From: a virus | Virus record (IMG/VR): IMGVR_UViG_3300044802_000046 | Location: 1 to 64,000 of that record | DNA: 64,000 nt | Direction: 5' to 3' (one strand) | Shown here: one piece after another, positions 33,001 to 42,700 of the stretch | Layout of the letters: each line of letters opens with the position of its first letter | Numbering within the stretch: position 1 is the first letter of the stretch | Program-made: the position numbers and the translations under genes | The notes under the pieces: generated by a model | The model's database searches: none | Told to the model about the DNA's origin: nothing | Seen by the model: the letters and a program-made list of their open reading frames with translations, nothing else

Positions 33001-34495
33001 AAGCGTATACATTTCCAGAAGGGTCGCATGTCATTCCCTCCCAGCTTCTGCTTGTTTGACCTAGCGCTATAAAGTTTCCGGTACCCGATGTCTGCTTGTA
33101 GATATCTCCGGCTGCTACACATGCGTACACATTTCCGGATGGAGTAGCGGCCATGCCTCTCCAATTTCTTGCTGTCTGACTCAAGGCTACAAAATTACCG
33201 GTTCCGGCAGTTTGCTTATAGATGTCCCCTCCGCTCTGAACAGATGCATACACATTGCCACTGACTGTGGTTGCCATTCCAACCCAACTCCTAAAGGTCT
33301 GGCTTAGTCCAATAAAACTTCCAGTTCCATTAGTTTGCATACATATATCACCGTCAGTTATACATGCATATACATTATTACCTCTAGCGGTCATAGCCCT
33401 CCATTTAGAAGCAACTTGGCTTAAGTCTACAAAACTACTTATCTCGGCTATTACAGGGCTTATTCCTAATACATAGTTAGACCCAGATGTCAATTTCTCA
33501 CCTACGGTATATGTATTTGAGTTATAAGTTATCTGCATTCCAACAGGGATGGAGTCGTATATAGATTTAGATACAGTACCCCTTACGTCATTTATATCTG
33601 CGGCTCCATTATTATACGAACCCAAAGAGAAATATGTAAATACGAATGAATTTGTTTTAGGATTACTTATTTTATCGTATAGGTACCAATTCCCGAAATC
33701 GCTATTCCGGACAAATAATTCAATAGAGTCAATATCAGTTGAAGCTCCATTTACAATTTCAAAAAGCCTTAAATTTAAAAATAGTGCATATGCGCTAGAT
33801 GCAGTAGTTCCGCTTCCGTCCGGAAAGACATATTTATCAGTAAAAAATACATCCGAAAAAGGAGACAATACACTTTTTTCGTAATCATCGTATATATACC
33901 TATAAGCAAACTGATATATCTTATTTCTTATGACTTTTTTAGCTGAATCCGAGTATGCGCCGGAAATAACTGGCCTATATGATGGCGGACGCTTATACGC
34001 CTCTATGATATAATCTGACATTGCCAGGTATTTATAACTCGTAGATACTCCATGAGTATAATTATAGGCCCTGATATAATTTATCTTTTTTGGAGGATTT
34101 GCGCCATCTGTCCATAGCAATAAGTCTCCAATCACATTTGCGACTATACTACTCCCTAATATTAAGAAGCTTTGGAATATTATATAGTCGGAAGTATTGG
34201 CTGCTACATCGTAATACCAAATAGAATTATTCGAATAATTACTTTTGACAAAAAATATGATTCTATTCCTAGCCTCATCTCGGCATGATCCGACTACTAT
34301 TGGAGGGGTGGGGTCGGAATTATAACTAGATGTTAAATCGATGACCTTTTCGTTGCCCTTAATATTTACAGCAACGCCAAACCTACCGTCAGACTGAATT
34401 ATGGTATTTAAAATATAATCCGAACCTTTATTTAATTTAGGATCGGTATCGGTATCCAAATACGAATCTCCAAATATTTTTACATCTTTTTCCAT
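30059..34495 (-). CDS. Tail muzzle/stabilization-like protein with beta-propeller insert (1478 aa)
   Basis: The N-terminal 200 residues (KIFGDSYLDTDTDPKLNKGS; CRDEARNRIIFFVKSNYSNN; LLLWTDGANPPKKINYIRAY) are typical of the large tail 'stabilization' or muzzle proteins of crAss-like phages, which cap the short tail. Residues about 348-593 hold six W-x-G-M ... G-N-V-Y-A-C-V ... I-Y-K-Q-T repeats of about 40 residues, a beta-propeller-like insertion not needed for the core fold. The remainder is beta-rich, with a DRGTIFPRSVVVHNRDIYYF propeller-type segment near the end. The adjoining gene starts at the same base where this one begins, so expression is coupled. Confidence 0.7.
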   Translation of the reverse strand: MEKDVKIFGDSYLDTDTDPKLNKGSDYILNTIIQSDGRFGVAVNIKGNEKVIDLTSSYNSDPTPPIVVGSCRDEARNRIIFFVKSNYSNNSIWYYDVAANTSDYIIFQSFLILGSSIVANVIGDLLLWTDGANPPKKINYIRAYNYTHGVSTSYKYLAMSDYIIEAYKRPPSYRPVISGAYSDSAKKVIRNKIYQFAYRYIYDDYEKSVLSPFSDVFFTDKYVFPDGSGTTASSAYALFLNLRLFEIVNGASTDIDSIELFVRNSDFGNWYLYDKISNPKTNSFVFTYFSLGSYNNGAADINDVRGTVSKSIYDSIPVGMQITYNSNTYTVGEKLTSGSNYVLGISPVIAEISSFVDLSQVASKWRAMTARGNNVYACITDGDICMQTNGTGSFIGLSQTFRSWVGMATTVSGNVYASVQSGGDIYKQTAGTGNFVALSQTARNWRGMAATPSGNVYACVAAGDIYKQTSGTGNFIALGQTSRSWEGMTCDPSGNVYACVFGGDIYKQTSGSGNFIALGQSARNWEGMTCDSFGNIYACVEGSGIYIQFAGTGNFIDQGQATRLWEGMAVASNGSIYACVYNGSIYKKSVPSAPYTFSLTEFMNYVFLDDKVKQNVDQDDLARPYDFLPKLAGTQELIEKDRIIYGDITEGFDHTVLDILTTVNRNLATFTVESSSMIVSLASDGWRVRWPSYPINTFYGIILNIASTDYGSEDLTFKAFNITVYYVSKPGDTEQSILKALALNIKYRIRKSITNRLGWTDPSVKHNTSPAYYYISVGMEVDQGPSSSTIPYFITIPIGYTSGLNSTYKTMKNEDYYLGGIRYYDKDLRYSSVNKFSTPIAVESMYGQSYYYDLTCSIRNKPPEYAYFYALVFTKRIIINSYVKLLARATEYAGTVASGYAYFDEIDNYLRIQVNRLINDSREIDTNLKINNYVFTDGDRIKIHSGDISSFNYDFLIKGTEYPEVDSQYEKDYAATPSYITDSSGNKVSAPYSQVVIVQITRLDVPALSVVDRNITSDFVMELYSPKKESSNPYYFPVYFGSIGNPGTSSNYHIGNIQNQNPASPVSSPAIVLCNPGDSYLKERFAKYLYPSVDDNYSDYYESNSYGLGMPGLFDADAKEEELISGMRNSGSLLENTKVNKLNQFKSEDLETLKSKFGSINILKEVGNVMKVLQDRKETSIYISRTEMQNADNTSNVVKSTALLGTANKYDEDRGTIFPRSVVVHNRDIYYFDYYRGEVIRTSPNGQYPVSEYGMRTYFRSKASQIASFGIANADVRGAYDEENKMYVLTFIMGVNSETIGFYDPNIEGAKPRWISFYSFMPDHYSSLGTTLLSFSGVMGYKHNSNNVVRANFYGTKYKQQINWYSNANPILKKVFKVLGIKSNKAWDVPLIIIESDATYTRGMSSLLKTNHFELKEGSFSAAYLNNMKTTSNTPSVLDLFNGDELRGFYIKHQMENLEDAEVWVLESQVGWDLSDKY

Positions 34496-35202
34496 TACCG
34501 ATTATAAGTTCCTGAGTATTCAGATAACAATGCGTCGTAAACTTCATCAAGTGTCGGCCCTTCAAAAGCAACGAGTTTATTGACCTCTTGTTCGTATAGA
34601 TCTTTAAAGTAATCCGCGCCTCTATAGTCAATCGGCTCCCTTAATTTAATCTTCCATCTGGAATAATTTATAATCGCTTCTTTAAACCTTATAGGGATAA
34701 CAGTATCCTTATCTGTTACGCCTGAGCTTATGTAGCCAAGCAGTACATTTGCTGGATTTGCGCCTATTATGAAAAATCGCCTGTTTGCCTCGTCTTCGGT
34801 ATAGTAAAAATCGTTTTTCCCGCCCTTGGTTCCGTATCCGACTACTTGTCCTTCCGGAGGCACTACGCCTTCTCCTTGGGATGGCGTTAAAGTTTCTTGG
34901 CCGTTAACCAATGTTGTTGTAGTGATTAAATTATTATCTCTTGTAAGAGTCCATAACTGCCCGTTTCGTGGCACTCCAAGAAAACATAATCCAATGTAAT
35001 CGTCGGGCCAGTCAATGGTATTGGTAGATGGATCTACGATGACCTTAGCGACTTTTGTTTTTTTTGTATGAAACATGTGAATATCCCGGATAGCATTGAG
35101 CGCAAATTGGCCTAAATACTTCCAATCTTCCATTCCGTATCCACCTTCAAAATGAATATCTTTTACGATTTGCTTAAGAGTTCTGTATCCGGGCGTGTCC
35201 AT
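34495..35202 (-). CDS. Tail ring/head-tail connector protein (235 aa)
   Basis: Starts MDTPGYRTLKQIVKDIHFEG and contains VDPSTNTIDWPDDYIGLCFL, RRFFIIGANPANVLLGYIS and an IRFKEAIINYSRWK helix. This is the pattern of gp4/Gp10-like adaptor and nozzle subunits that stack below the portal in short-tailed phages. It overlaps both neighbours by one base. Assignment rests on pattern and on its place between the muzzle-like gene and other ring proteins. Confidence 0.6.
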   Translation of the reverse strand: MDTPGYRTLKQIVKDIHFEGGYGMEDWKYLGQFALNAIRDIHMFHTKKTKVAKVIVDPSTNTIDWPDDYIGLCFLGVPRNGQLWTLTRDNNLITTTTLVNGQETLTPSQGEGVVPPEGQVVGYGTKGGKNDFYYTEDEANRRFFIIGANPANVLLGYISSGVTDKDTVIPIRFKEAIINYSRWKIKLREPIDYRGADYFKDLYEQEVNKLVAFEGPTLDEVYDALLSEYSGTYNR

Positions 35203-35807
35203 TAGGCTACTTCGTTTTGATTATTTAGTTTATCAATAGGCTTTAATGCATACATTTGACGTATGATATTAATAACTTCTAAATCTTGGCCACTGGGTAT
35301 CGGAACGTCTTCATCTAAATTCCACTCGGTAAAATCAACTACTAAATCCATTTTAACTGCCGTGATTATAGGGTCAAAATTAAAATAGTCTACCCGACTC
35401 CCGCTTAAGGAATATCCTATCACATCGTCAATGTTACCAAATTCAGACTCAAACATAAGCTCTCTCTCATTCATTTGAATTGGAACAAATGAAACATCTC
35501 TTCCGGTCATCGTATTTATGTTCCATATCCCATCACCACATATCGGGTATTGAATGACTTTTGCCGGCAATATTGAATAGTACGTTTGAGTTGAAGATTC
35601 GTAAGCTACTGCCACATTTAAGTAAGGTTTAGAATACCTATCAAGATTACTCGGATCTTTTTTGAATGTCTTGAAAAAAATAGTATTTAAGGCTGCGGCA
35701 ATATCAAGCTCTACTCGGCGGGGATCGGCAAGATGCAGCCTGTCGACAGTTTCTTTCCCGCCAAAGATGTTAATTCTAATTAACTCAATATATTTCGATT
35801 TAATCAT
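35202..35807 (-). CDS. Tail ring/connector protein (201 aa)
   Basis: Starts MIKSKYIELIRINIFGGKET. Contains DPRRVELDIAAALNTIFFKT and SNLDRYSKPYLNVAVAYESS, then a beta-rich core and a C-terminal helix (LEVINIIRQMYALKP). In phages with this operon layout such proteins form rings between portal and tail. It overlaps the next gene by four bases (ATGA). Which ring it forms cannot be told. Confidence 0.55.
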   Translation of the reverse strand: MIKSKYIELIRINIFGGKETVDRLHLADPRRVELDIAAALNTIFFKTFKKDPSNLDRYSKPYLNVAVAYESSTQTYYSILPAKVIQYPICGDGIWNINTMTGRDVSFVPIQMNERELMFESEFGNIDDVIGYSLSGSRVDYFNFDPIITAVKMDLVVDFTEWNLDEDVPIPSGQDLEVINIIRQMYALKPIDKLNNQNEVA

Positions 35808-36553
35808 GATTGCTTCCCTTCTACTTCGCGAACGTAAGCTCTGACTTGCTCGTCTTTAAGCTGGATTCCAACCTTTTGTAATACTTCATTGCAAAATTCT
35901 ATATGCCATAAAGGATTCCACTCCAATTCAACTGTGTTTGATGTTACGGTAGTACCCGCTGTCTGCCCTGCTGAACCAACTTCCCCAGTTGTCAACAAAT
36001 GAGTTGCGCCTACAGCAAGGTATATCAAGTTGAAATTTGCATCAAAATAATAATCGAAAACAGGAATCGCCGGGTTTTTCATGAATACAAATTCGGCAGC
36101 AGTGATGTTTAAAGGAAAAACTTTTATTAAATTACCCAATATCATAGCCGCTGGATAGTCTTCCAGTTGAGGGGCCATTAAATTTGTTCTACGAATGGTC
36201 AAATCCCTGTCCGTCAATATTTCTATTTCACGATAAGCCCCATTATATAGCGCTATCATTGACAACCAATAAGCATAACTATTTACCAAGGTCGTCATAT
36301 CGAAAGATCCGGCTGTAAAAGTTATGTTTTCCCTTACATGAAACTCCCTCAATGCCATATGCTCATAAAGAGTCTCGTTAAAAGGCATCTTAGATTGAAT
36401 AGCTAATAATTGAGCCTCCTGAACCTTTCTATTATACATATTAGTATTGGACGCGGGAAATATAAAATTCAACTGATCCGGCTTAAGAGTACTTCCGGAA
36501 TTCTCTTTTACGCATATATAGTTAACGTATTTTAATATCTGATTCAGTGTCAT
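35804..36553 (-). CDS. Tail ring/connector protein, paralogue A (249 aa)
   Basis: Shares with the next gene (36557-37243) an N-terminal helix plus 'N..F' pattern and a C-terminal NTVELEWNPLWHIEFCNEVL segment followed by a KD.....Y motif, so the two probably arose by duplication. The middle is beta-rich (FHVRENITFTAGSFDMTTLV; YREIEILTDRDLTIRRTNLM). A structural role in the tail barrel is inferred. Four-base overlap with the downstream gene. Confidence 0.6.
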   Translation of the reverse strand: MTLNQILKYVNYICVKENSGSTLKPDQLNFIFPASNTNMYNRKVQEAQLLAIQSKMPFNETLYEHMALREFHVRENITFTAGSFDMTTLVNSYAYWLSMIALYNGAYREIEILTDRDLTIRRTNLMAPQLEDYPAAMILGNLIKVFPLNITAAEFVFMKNPAIPVFDYYFDANFNLIYLAVGATHLLTTGEVGSAGQTAGTTVTSNTVELEWNPLWHIEFCNEVLQKVGIQLKDEQVRAYVREVEGKQS

Positions 36554-36556
36554 AGC

Positions 36557-37243
36557 TTATACTCCTTGCGCTTTTTTAGTTTCTATGTAATTGGACAGAT
36601 TCATGTCTTTTGATGGAGGGGATAAATACCCAATAAGCATTCTTACGATGTCGGAATGATATTGTTCGGGCCACTCTAATTCTATAGAATTATCGGCATC
36701 ATAAACATCTATTCCATTTTCTTGTTTTATGGCATAAATTGGCGTTACCGGCAATCTTAAATATGACATACTTACATTCAATAAATCTATTGGGTAAAAT
36801 TGAATGTATGTATTTTCGTATATAGCAACCGGATATTCTTTTTCAGGAACTACTATGTAATTACTTATCCTATCGTCAGCTTCCTCATGTGTTAGTATTT
36901 CAACTGGACGTTGCCTACTCGTAACTGAGTTGAAGTATCCTATGCGGCTTAAATGTACAAATCCGGCTGGATATGATAAATGCCCGCTTCCGTCTACTGT
37001 ATAATTTTGAAATGGAACTATAAATGTTTTTAATGCTTCAGTATTTTGGGCTGCTACCTGCCATCCTCGGGAAGTTACTGGTTGTCCTGGCAGCCATTGT
37101 TCGGGAAGGCCGCACCATAGCTTGAAGTAGTCGTAATTAGCAAGTTTTAAGAATAGATTAAACCTGTCGATCCCAAACATTAAGTTAGGATCAACCTGAT
37201 TTAAAGTAGAAGATACGCTATGTAATATTTCTTTCAGATTCAT
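36557..37243 (-). CDS. Tail ring/connector protein, paralogue B (228 aa)
   Basis: Begins MNLKEILHSVSSTLNQVDPN. The centre has QPVTSRGWQVAAQNTEALKT and a C-terminal NSIELEWPEQYHSDIVRMLI, the ELEW...H feature shared with its neighbour. Behind its own promoter (37248-37255), it heads the ring-protein operon that runs to the muzzle-like gene. Confidence 0.6.
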   Translation of the reverse strand: MNLKEILHSVSSTLNQVDPNLMFGIDRFNLFLKLANYDYFKLWCGLPEQWLPGQPVTSRGWQVAAQNTEALKTFIVPFQNYTVDGSGHLSYPAGFVHLSRIGYFNSVTSRQRPVEILTHEEADDRISNYIVVPEKEYPVAIYENTYIQFYPIDLLNVSMSYLRLPVTPIYAIKQENGIDVYDADNSIELEWPEQYHSDIVRMLIGYLSPPSKDMNLSNYIETKKAQGV

Positions 37244-37247
37244 ACTA

Positions 37248-37255
37248 CAAATTTA
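37248..37255 (-). promoter_or_regulatory. Late-type -7 box (TAAATTTG on minus strand)
   Basis: Plus-strand CAAATTTA, four bases from the ATG at 37243, so the transcript would be nearly leaderless. It directly follows a terminator hairpin, which supports a new transcription unit here. Confidence 0.55.
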
Positions 37256-37270
37256 CAAAAAATATAAACT

Positions 37271-37306
37271 ATAAAATAGCCATATATTTCAATGGCTATT
37301 TTATAA
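37271..37306 (-). terminator. Terminator after the 37307 gene
   Basis: ATAAAATAGCCAT (37271-37283) and ATGGCTATTTTAT (37292-37304) form a perfect 13-bp stem with an 8-nt loop. The stem begins two bases past the stop codon of the minus-strand gene, and its A/T arms provide a U-rich 3' side. Confidence 0.75.
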
Positions 37307-37600
37307 TTAAGACAATCCGTCAGAGCATATTAATGTAAACACTTTAGCCGCATGTACAAATGCAAGATGCACTCTCGTTAAACCATCACTGGTATACACA
37401 TCTTGAACTTTGACATCAAGCTTCATACTTACATTTTCAGTAGGAGTATTATTTTCATAGAAAACAGCAAGAGATAGTAATACATTTTCCAAATCTTGTT
37501 TTTTTCTATAAACTTGATACGCGTTAATATCGTTAACGACTAAGCCTAAATTGTCCTCGACAATTTGAACATTAGATTTTATAGTATCTAAGTTATTCAT
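37307..37600 (-). CDS. Small hypothetical structural-region protein (97 aa)
   Basis: Not recognised. An N-terminal helix (LDTIKSNVQIVEDNLGLVVN) and a beta-rich C-terminal half (VQDVYTSDGLTRVHLAFVHA). It overlaps its upstream neighbour by one base and ends at a strong terminator, so it closes the tail-fibre transcription unit. Confidence 0.6.
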   Translation of the reverse strand: MNNLDTIKSNVQIVEDNLGLVVNDINAYQVYRKKQDLENVLLSLAVFYENNTPTENVSMKLDVKVQDVYTSDGLTRVHLAFVHAAKVFTLICSDGLS

Positions 37601-37842
37601 TAGGCTGGTTCCTCTACTCCATCACCATAAACAGCTCCTACTGAAGTTATGTAATCTACTATAAATTGCTTATTAGTAGATACCATAGTAAACCTATTTG
37701 GAAGAGCCGTACTGGTACTAGATACACCGCCACTAGTTCCTTGAACATTAAAAAACCCCTCCACTATCTTAGGAGTTTCATCTTCTTTCACTACCGCAAA
37801 ATAAGTCGGAGTAGTTGTCGCGAAAATTTGTATTCCAATCAT
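37600..37842 (-). CDS. Small hypothetical structural-region protein (80 aa)
   Basis: The start at 37842 (MIGIQIFATTTPTYFAVVKE) is chosen over 37893, which would overlap the LRR-like gene; the 37842 ATG has the A/T-rich leader AATTAAAATTAAAATC. A small beta-rich protein ending SVGAVYGDGVEEPA, perhaps a fibre accessory. One-base overlap with the next gene. Confidence 0.6.
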   Translation of the reverse strand: MIGIQIFATTTPTYFAVVKEDETPKIVEGFFNVQGTSGGVSSTSTALPNRFTMVSTNKQFIVDYITSVGAVYGDGVEEPA

Positions 37843-37852
37843 GATTTTAATT

Positions 37853-39349
37853 TTAATTAACAAATATAAATAAAGTCTTTCCCGCTGCTCCAAATATTGA
37901 TTGCAAATTAACTATGTCAGTATTACTCCCGCCTCCCGTTGGCGAAGAATTAGTTCCTCCATTTAACGTTACGGTTAAATTAGCAGTTGGGGTATTAGCC
38001 GAATACCATGTATTCAATTTAGCCAATACATCATCAACTGTAGTTAGGTTTAAGGCACAACTTCCCGCGTTAAAAGTTGTGAATTGCCTGTTTATAGTTG
38101 GTAATATAATCGTAGTCAAAAGAGAATTAGAATGAACCTGGAAACTACCTCCTAAATTAGACAGGCCTGATACATTTAAAGTTCCAGTTAAATTACAAGA
38201 ATAAGCCCAATAGGTGCCGAATACTTGAGACGAAGTTGGATTTATTATTGATATTAAAAGAGGATTGAGATGAACCTGGACACTACCTCCTAAATTAGAC
38301 AGGCCTGATACATTTAAAGTTCCAGTTAAATTACAAGAATAAGCAAAATAAATACTAAATATTTGAGATGAAGTTGGATTTGTTATTGATGTTAAAAGGG
38401 AATTAAAATAAACCCTAAAATCACCTCCTAGCCCAGTTAAGGTAGAAACGTCTAAAGTCCCGGTTAAATTGCAAGAATACGCCCAATAGATACTAAACAC
38501 CTTGGATGAAACTGGATTTACTATCGAAGTTAAATGAACATTAGACTGGACTCTGAATTCACTACCTAACCCAGTTAACGTTGAAACATCTAAAGCTCCA
38601 GTTAAATTGCAAGAATAAGCCCAATATGAATTAAATGTTTGAGATGATATTGGATTAGATATTGAAGTTAAAAGAGGGTTTAAATGAACCTGAAAATTAT
38701 TTCTAAGTCCAGTTAATGTTGAAACGTCTAAATTTCCAGTTAAGTTACATGAATAAGCTGCATATGTAGTAAATAATCTGGATGAAGTTGGATTTATTAT
38801 TGAAGTCAAAAGAGGATTATAGTAAACCTGAAAGTTACCTCCAAACCCAGTTAATGTTGAAATATCTAAAGTTCCAGTTAAATTACACGAATAGGCAAAA
38901 TAATTATTAAACAATTGAGATGAAACCGGATTTAATATCGAAATTAAAAGTGGATTAGATTGAACCTGAAAATTATCTCCAAAATTAGATAATAATGATA
39001 TGTTTAAAATTCCGACAATATTATCATCAGACATATCTACAGTCAATATGGATAAAGATCCAATAGTTGTACCCTTAAATACCTTTACATTTTTAGTTAA
39101 CGAATCTGCATATGTATATGAAAATGAATTTGATTTTATAGTACCTCCATCCCCCAGTGACCATCTAAGCATACCAGAACTTACCGTAAATGCCGGATCA
39201 AATGTCTTCGAAGACGGTGAGTTTGTCTGAAATGTCAATATTGGCTTTTCAAGAATAGGTACATTCCTCCTGTAATCAGTTGCTAATAACTGACCAGTAT
39301 TGACCAATGGTCCCAACTCTCTCCTATTCCTGAAAATATTGTGACTCAT
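37853..39349 (-). CDS. Repeat-rich receptor-binding candidate, LRR-like (498 aa)
   Basis: The N-terminal 100 residues look Ig/PKD-like (FQTNSPSSKTFDPAFTVSSG; MLRWSLGDGGTIKSNSFSYT). Seven repeats of 46 residues follow, of the form TLTGLGGNFQVHxNPLLTSI plus a second part ending AYSCNLTG.LDVS. Spacing of Leu, Asn and the single Cys per repeat suggests a BspA-like leucine-rich or related solenoid. The C-terminal TTVDDVLAKLNTWY and NLTVTLNGGTNSSPTGGG segments are typical ends of phage and surface LRR proteins. Exposure on the tail and host binding are inferred. Confidence 0.7.
   Translation of the reverse strand: MSHNIFRNRRELGPLVNTGQLLATDYRRNVPILEKPILTFQTNSPSSKTFDPAFTVSSGMLRWSLGDGGTIKSNSFSYTYADSLTKNVKVFKGTTIGSLSILTVDMSDDNIVGILNISLLSNFGDNFQVQSNPLLISILNPVSSQLFNNYFAYSCNLTGTLDISTLTGFGGNFQVYYNPLLTSIINPTSSRLFTTYAAYSCNLTGNLDVSTLTGLRNNFQVHLNPLLTSISNPISSQTFNSYWAYSCNLTGALDVSTLTGLGSEFRVQSNVHLTSIVNPVSSKVFSIYWAYSCNLTGTLDVSTLTGLGGDFRVYFNSLLTSITNPTSSQIFSIYFAYSCNLTGTLNVSGLSNLGGSVQVHLNPLLISIINPTSSQVFGTYWAYSCNLTGTLNVSGLSNLGGSFQVHSNSLLTTIILPTINRQFTTFNAGSCALNLTTVDDVLAKLNTWYSANTPTANLTVTLNGGTNSSPTGGGSNTDIVNLQSIFGAAGKTLFIFVN
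37990..38990 (-). repeat. 138-bp tandem repeats in the LRR-like gene
   Basis: Seven imperfect 138-bp units (46 codons) in the minus-strand gene. Nucleotide identity between neighbours is high enough for recombination to change copy number. Each encodes one conserved Cys in the context AYSCNLTG. Confidence 0.8.
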
Positions 39350-39708
39350 TAAGCTATTTCATTTACAAATCCAATTATACTAATGACATTTGTAGTTGCT
39401 GCAAAAGCTTTTATTGTAAGAGCAGTTGCATTCCCCTGAATAATTAGACCTGGAGATATTAATGATAGTCCGGCCTTGGAGGATATAGATGTAATTATAT
39501 TATGATCTGGAGCTGTAGCGTCTCCAAATTCAATTGTCAATATAACATCAGCCGTATGATTATTCTGAGCCCATAACCATATTTCTTGCAAAGTTGTTGT
39601 ACTGGTAGGGCCAGTGTGAATTACAGTTCCAGGGGTCGCCGTAGCTACAACTTTTACCCCTTTACCATCCGTAGATCCACTTAATATTTTTTTTGTGTAC
39701 GTAGCCAT
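39349..39708 (-). CDS. Small beta-sandwich protein, fibre or decoration candidate (119 aa)
   Basis: Thr/Ala/Ile-rich all-beta sequence (TVIHTGPTSTTTLQEIWLWA; VILTIEFGDATAPDHNIITS; SAKAGL-type turn; ALTIKAFAATTNVISIIGFV). The layout resembles small phage proteins that bind capsid or fibre as decoration. It shares a base with both neighbours, between the tail fibre and the LRR-like protein. Confidence 0.6.
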   Translation of the reverse strand: MATYTKKILSGSTDGKGVKVVATATPGTVIHTGPTSTTTLQEIWLWAQNNHTADVILTIEFGDATAPDHNIITSISSKAGLSLISPGLIIQGNATALTIKAFAATTNVISIIGFVNEIA

Positions 39709-42700
39709 TATGAAAAAATTTGATTTTGTAAAATATTTTGACTGTTAATATATATATCTGGATTTACAATCAGGTCTTGTTTTCCGGAGGTCATAACTCG
39801 ATTTCCTGTACCAGTAATAGATACGGCTACAAAAAGACCGTTTCCATAGGCGACTGAAGGCCAATTATTATCTGCCGCACTAGTTCGGGATGTCCAGTTT
39901 ATGCCGTCCGGAGAGGTCATGACTCGATCACCAGTGCCAGTATGACTTACAGCTACAAATAGTCTATTTCCATACGTTATTGATGCCCAGTTATTGTCTA
40001 CTGAGTTAGTACGGGAGGTCCATGTTATTCCGTTCGGAGAGGTCATAACCCTATTTCCGGTTCCACTTGAACTTACTGCTACGAAAAGACCGTTACCATA
40101 GGCCACAGAATTCCATATATTATCAGCCGCGCTCGTACGAGAGGTCCAGGTTATACCATCAGGGGAACTCATTACTCGATTTCCGGTTCCGTCTTGGCTT
40201 ACAGCTACGAAAAGACCATTTCCATAGGTGACGGAAAGCCACCCATTATCCGCTGCACTCGTGCGGGATACCCAATTTACCCCATCGGAAGAAGTCATTA
40301 CTCGGTTTCCGGTTCCACTTGAACTTACCGCTACGAAAATACCGCCGCCATAGGCTACTGAATTCCAATTGTTATCTACTGCGCTCGTGCGATAGGCCCA
40401 GTTTATACCATCAGGAGAAGTCATTACTCGATTTCCAGTACCAGAGTCGCTTACGGCTACGAATATACCATTGCCATAAGCAACAGACTCCCAGTTATTA
40501 TCCGCCGAGCTCGTACGGGAGGTCCAGTTAATTCCGTCGGGAGAGGTCATTACTCGATTACCAGTTCCGCTAGAACTTACGGCTACGAAAAGGCCGTTTC
40601 CATAGACAATAGAACGCCAATCGTTATCTACCGCACCCGTACGTGAAGTCCAAGCTATCCCTTTTGAAATAATATTCCCGGCAACTTCTAATTTTTCAGA
40701 TCCCGTACCTGGAACTACTCCAATTCCTACATTGCCATAAAGTATGCTCTTAACTATAGTCGAAGTTCCTAATGTAACTGAGTTAGATCCATTTCCAACA
40801 GCATTGTATCCTATTACAATTTCATTAACCCCTCCGTCGGCCAATGCTTTGGTTGACGAACCGATATAAACAGATGTGGTCGATGTGATATTAGCGACAG
40901 AACCTCCGGTAATCCATCTTCCCGAATTATACCCGATAGCAACATTGTCATTTCCGGTTATACTGTATAATGAATTTATACCAAGGGCTACATTTGATCC
41001 CGAAGTTATGTTATCATGCAAGGCATTAGTACCTATTCCTAAATTTCCAGCCCCTGTCGTATTTGAAAATAATGACAAAACACCTACCCCAACATTATCG
41101 GTACCTGTCGTGTTTGCCGTCAATGATTGTGAGCCTATAGCCGTATTGCCCCCAGCGGTTGACACTAATAAAGCATTATTTCCAATAGCGACAGACGCGC
41201 TTCCTGTTATTAATCCTTTCAAGGCTTGAAATCCGACCGCGACATTACTGCTTCCACTAGTGTGGGCTAACATTGAATTGGAGCCTATGGAAACATTGTT
41301 AGATCCATCGCTAACAAGCATGGCACTATACCCAATAGCGGTATTATTTCCATTCGTAGTTGCCCGGAGCGCCCAAGTACCTACCGCAGTATTATAACTC
41401 CCGGAAACATTTGTCAATAAAGCTTCGTATCCAATAGCTACGGTAGAGCCTCCTGTGGAAACATTATAAGCGGCATGGTACCCAACAGCAGTACTATAAC
41501 TAAATGTAGTTAAGCTTTTAAGAGCGCCTACACCGACCGCTGTGCTATAAAATGTTGTTGTGGCTGAATATAATGCTTGATAACCTATAGCTACATTATC
41601 ATGACCTGTAGTTATCGACAATAATGAACCTGTTCCTATTCCTAAATTGTAAGACCCTTGAGATCCTGTGCCGCTCGCGCTAGTTCCGCCATTTCCAATA
41701 AAAAGATTATTCCCAGTTAGTCCAGAAGCTTTAAATGTGTTTATGGATATAGCATCTCCATTTGTATTTACATCGACAAATCCACTTGAATACAAATCCT
41801 TAACGTAAAGATCCCCATCATAATTAAGCCTTGTGGTATGAATAGGAACGACCGTACCTGTATAAAAATATCCGTCATTTTGTGTTGATCCAGATGTTTT
41901 TAAAACAGAAGTTGTAAGATTATTAGCGGTCATTCTCGCTCTGTAGGTAATAGTACCAAATATTAGGTCATTAACAAGTACTGATCCGCCTACATTTAAT
42001 TGGTTTGTCCCAGTCTGATAAGCATCATAATCTGCGCCTTCAAGAGTACAGAAATAAGCATTTACTATTGAATTGTTTGTAACAGAAGAAGTTGACGCTA
42101 CTGCAATATTCGTTGTCGCCCCACCTGGAAGTGCCTTACAAACAGAAGTAGATAAATTTAACGTAAGAGTTTGAGCGCAATTTGAATTATCAGCATAAAA
42201 GCACCATCCATTATCTCCGCCAGTTCCCGATTGCACTATCCCTGTTACGGAAAAACAATCACAAACAGAGGGGCCGGTTGTTAAAGTATTATTATAAAAA
42301 TATAGCCCTATTGCATCGCTATCTGCCGAAATGACATAAAATGTTATATTCCTTAATACGGCATTTGAACCATATAGCATAATTCCCTGTGCTAATCCAG
42401 AACAATTTACAATTACATCTACATTCGTTAAAACAATACCATCTAAATTGTTTGAAGTTGTTACCCCCGTGCTATCGCCGCCTGTTAAATTTATTGATAA
42501 ATGCGCCAACCTTACATTTGTACTTTGTATGCTAAAACAAACAAGGCCAGAAATACTAGAGCTTTGTATTAAAGTGCCGTGTCCAGCAGCAGAAGGTATT
42601 GTATAGTACCCTGCATTGCCTTGTCCAACAATATTTAATGCCTTGTTTATGGTTATACCGCTAGTTATAGTATATTCACCACTCGCTAATATTAAAGTAT

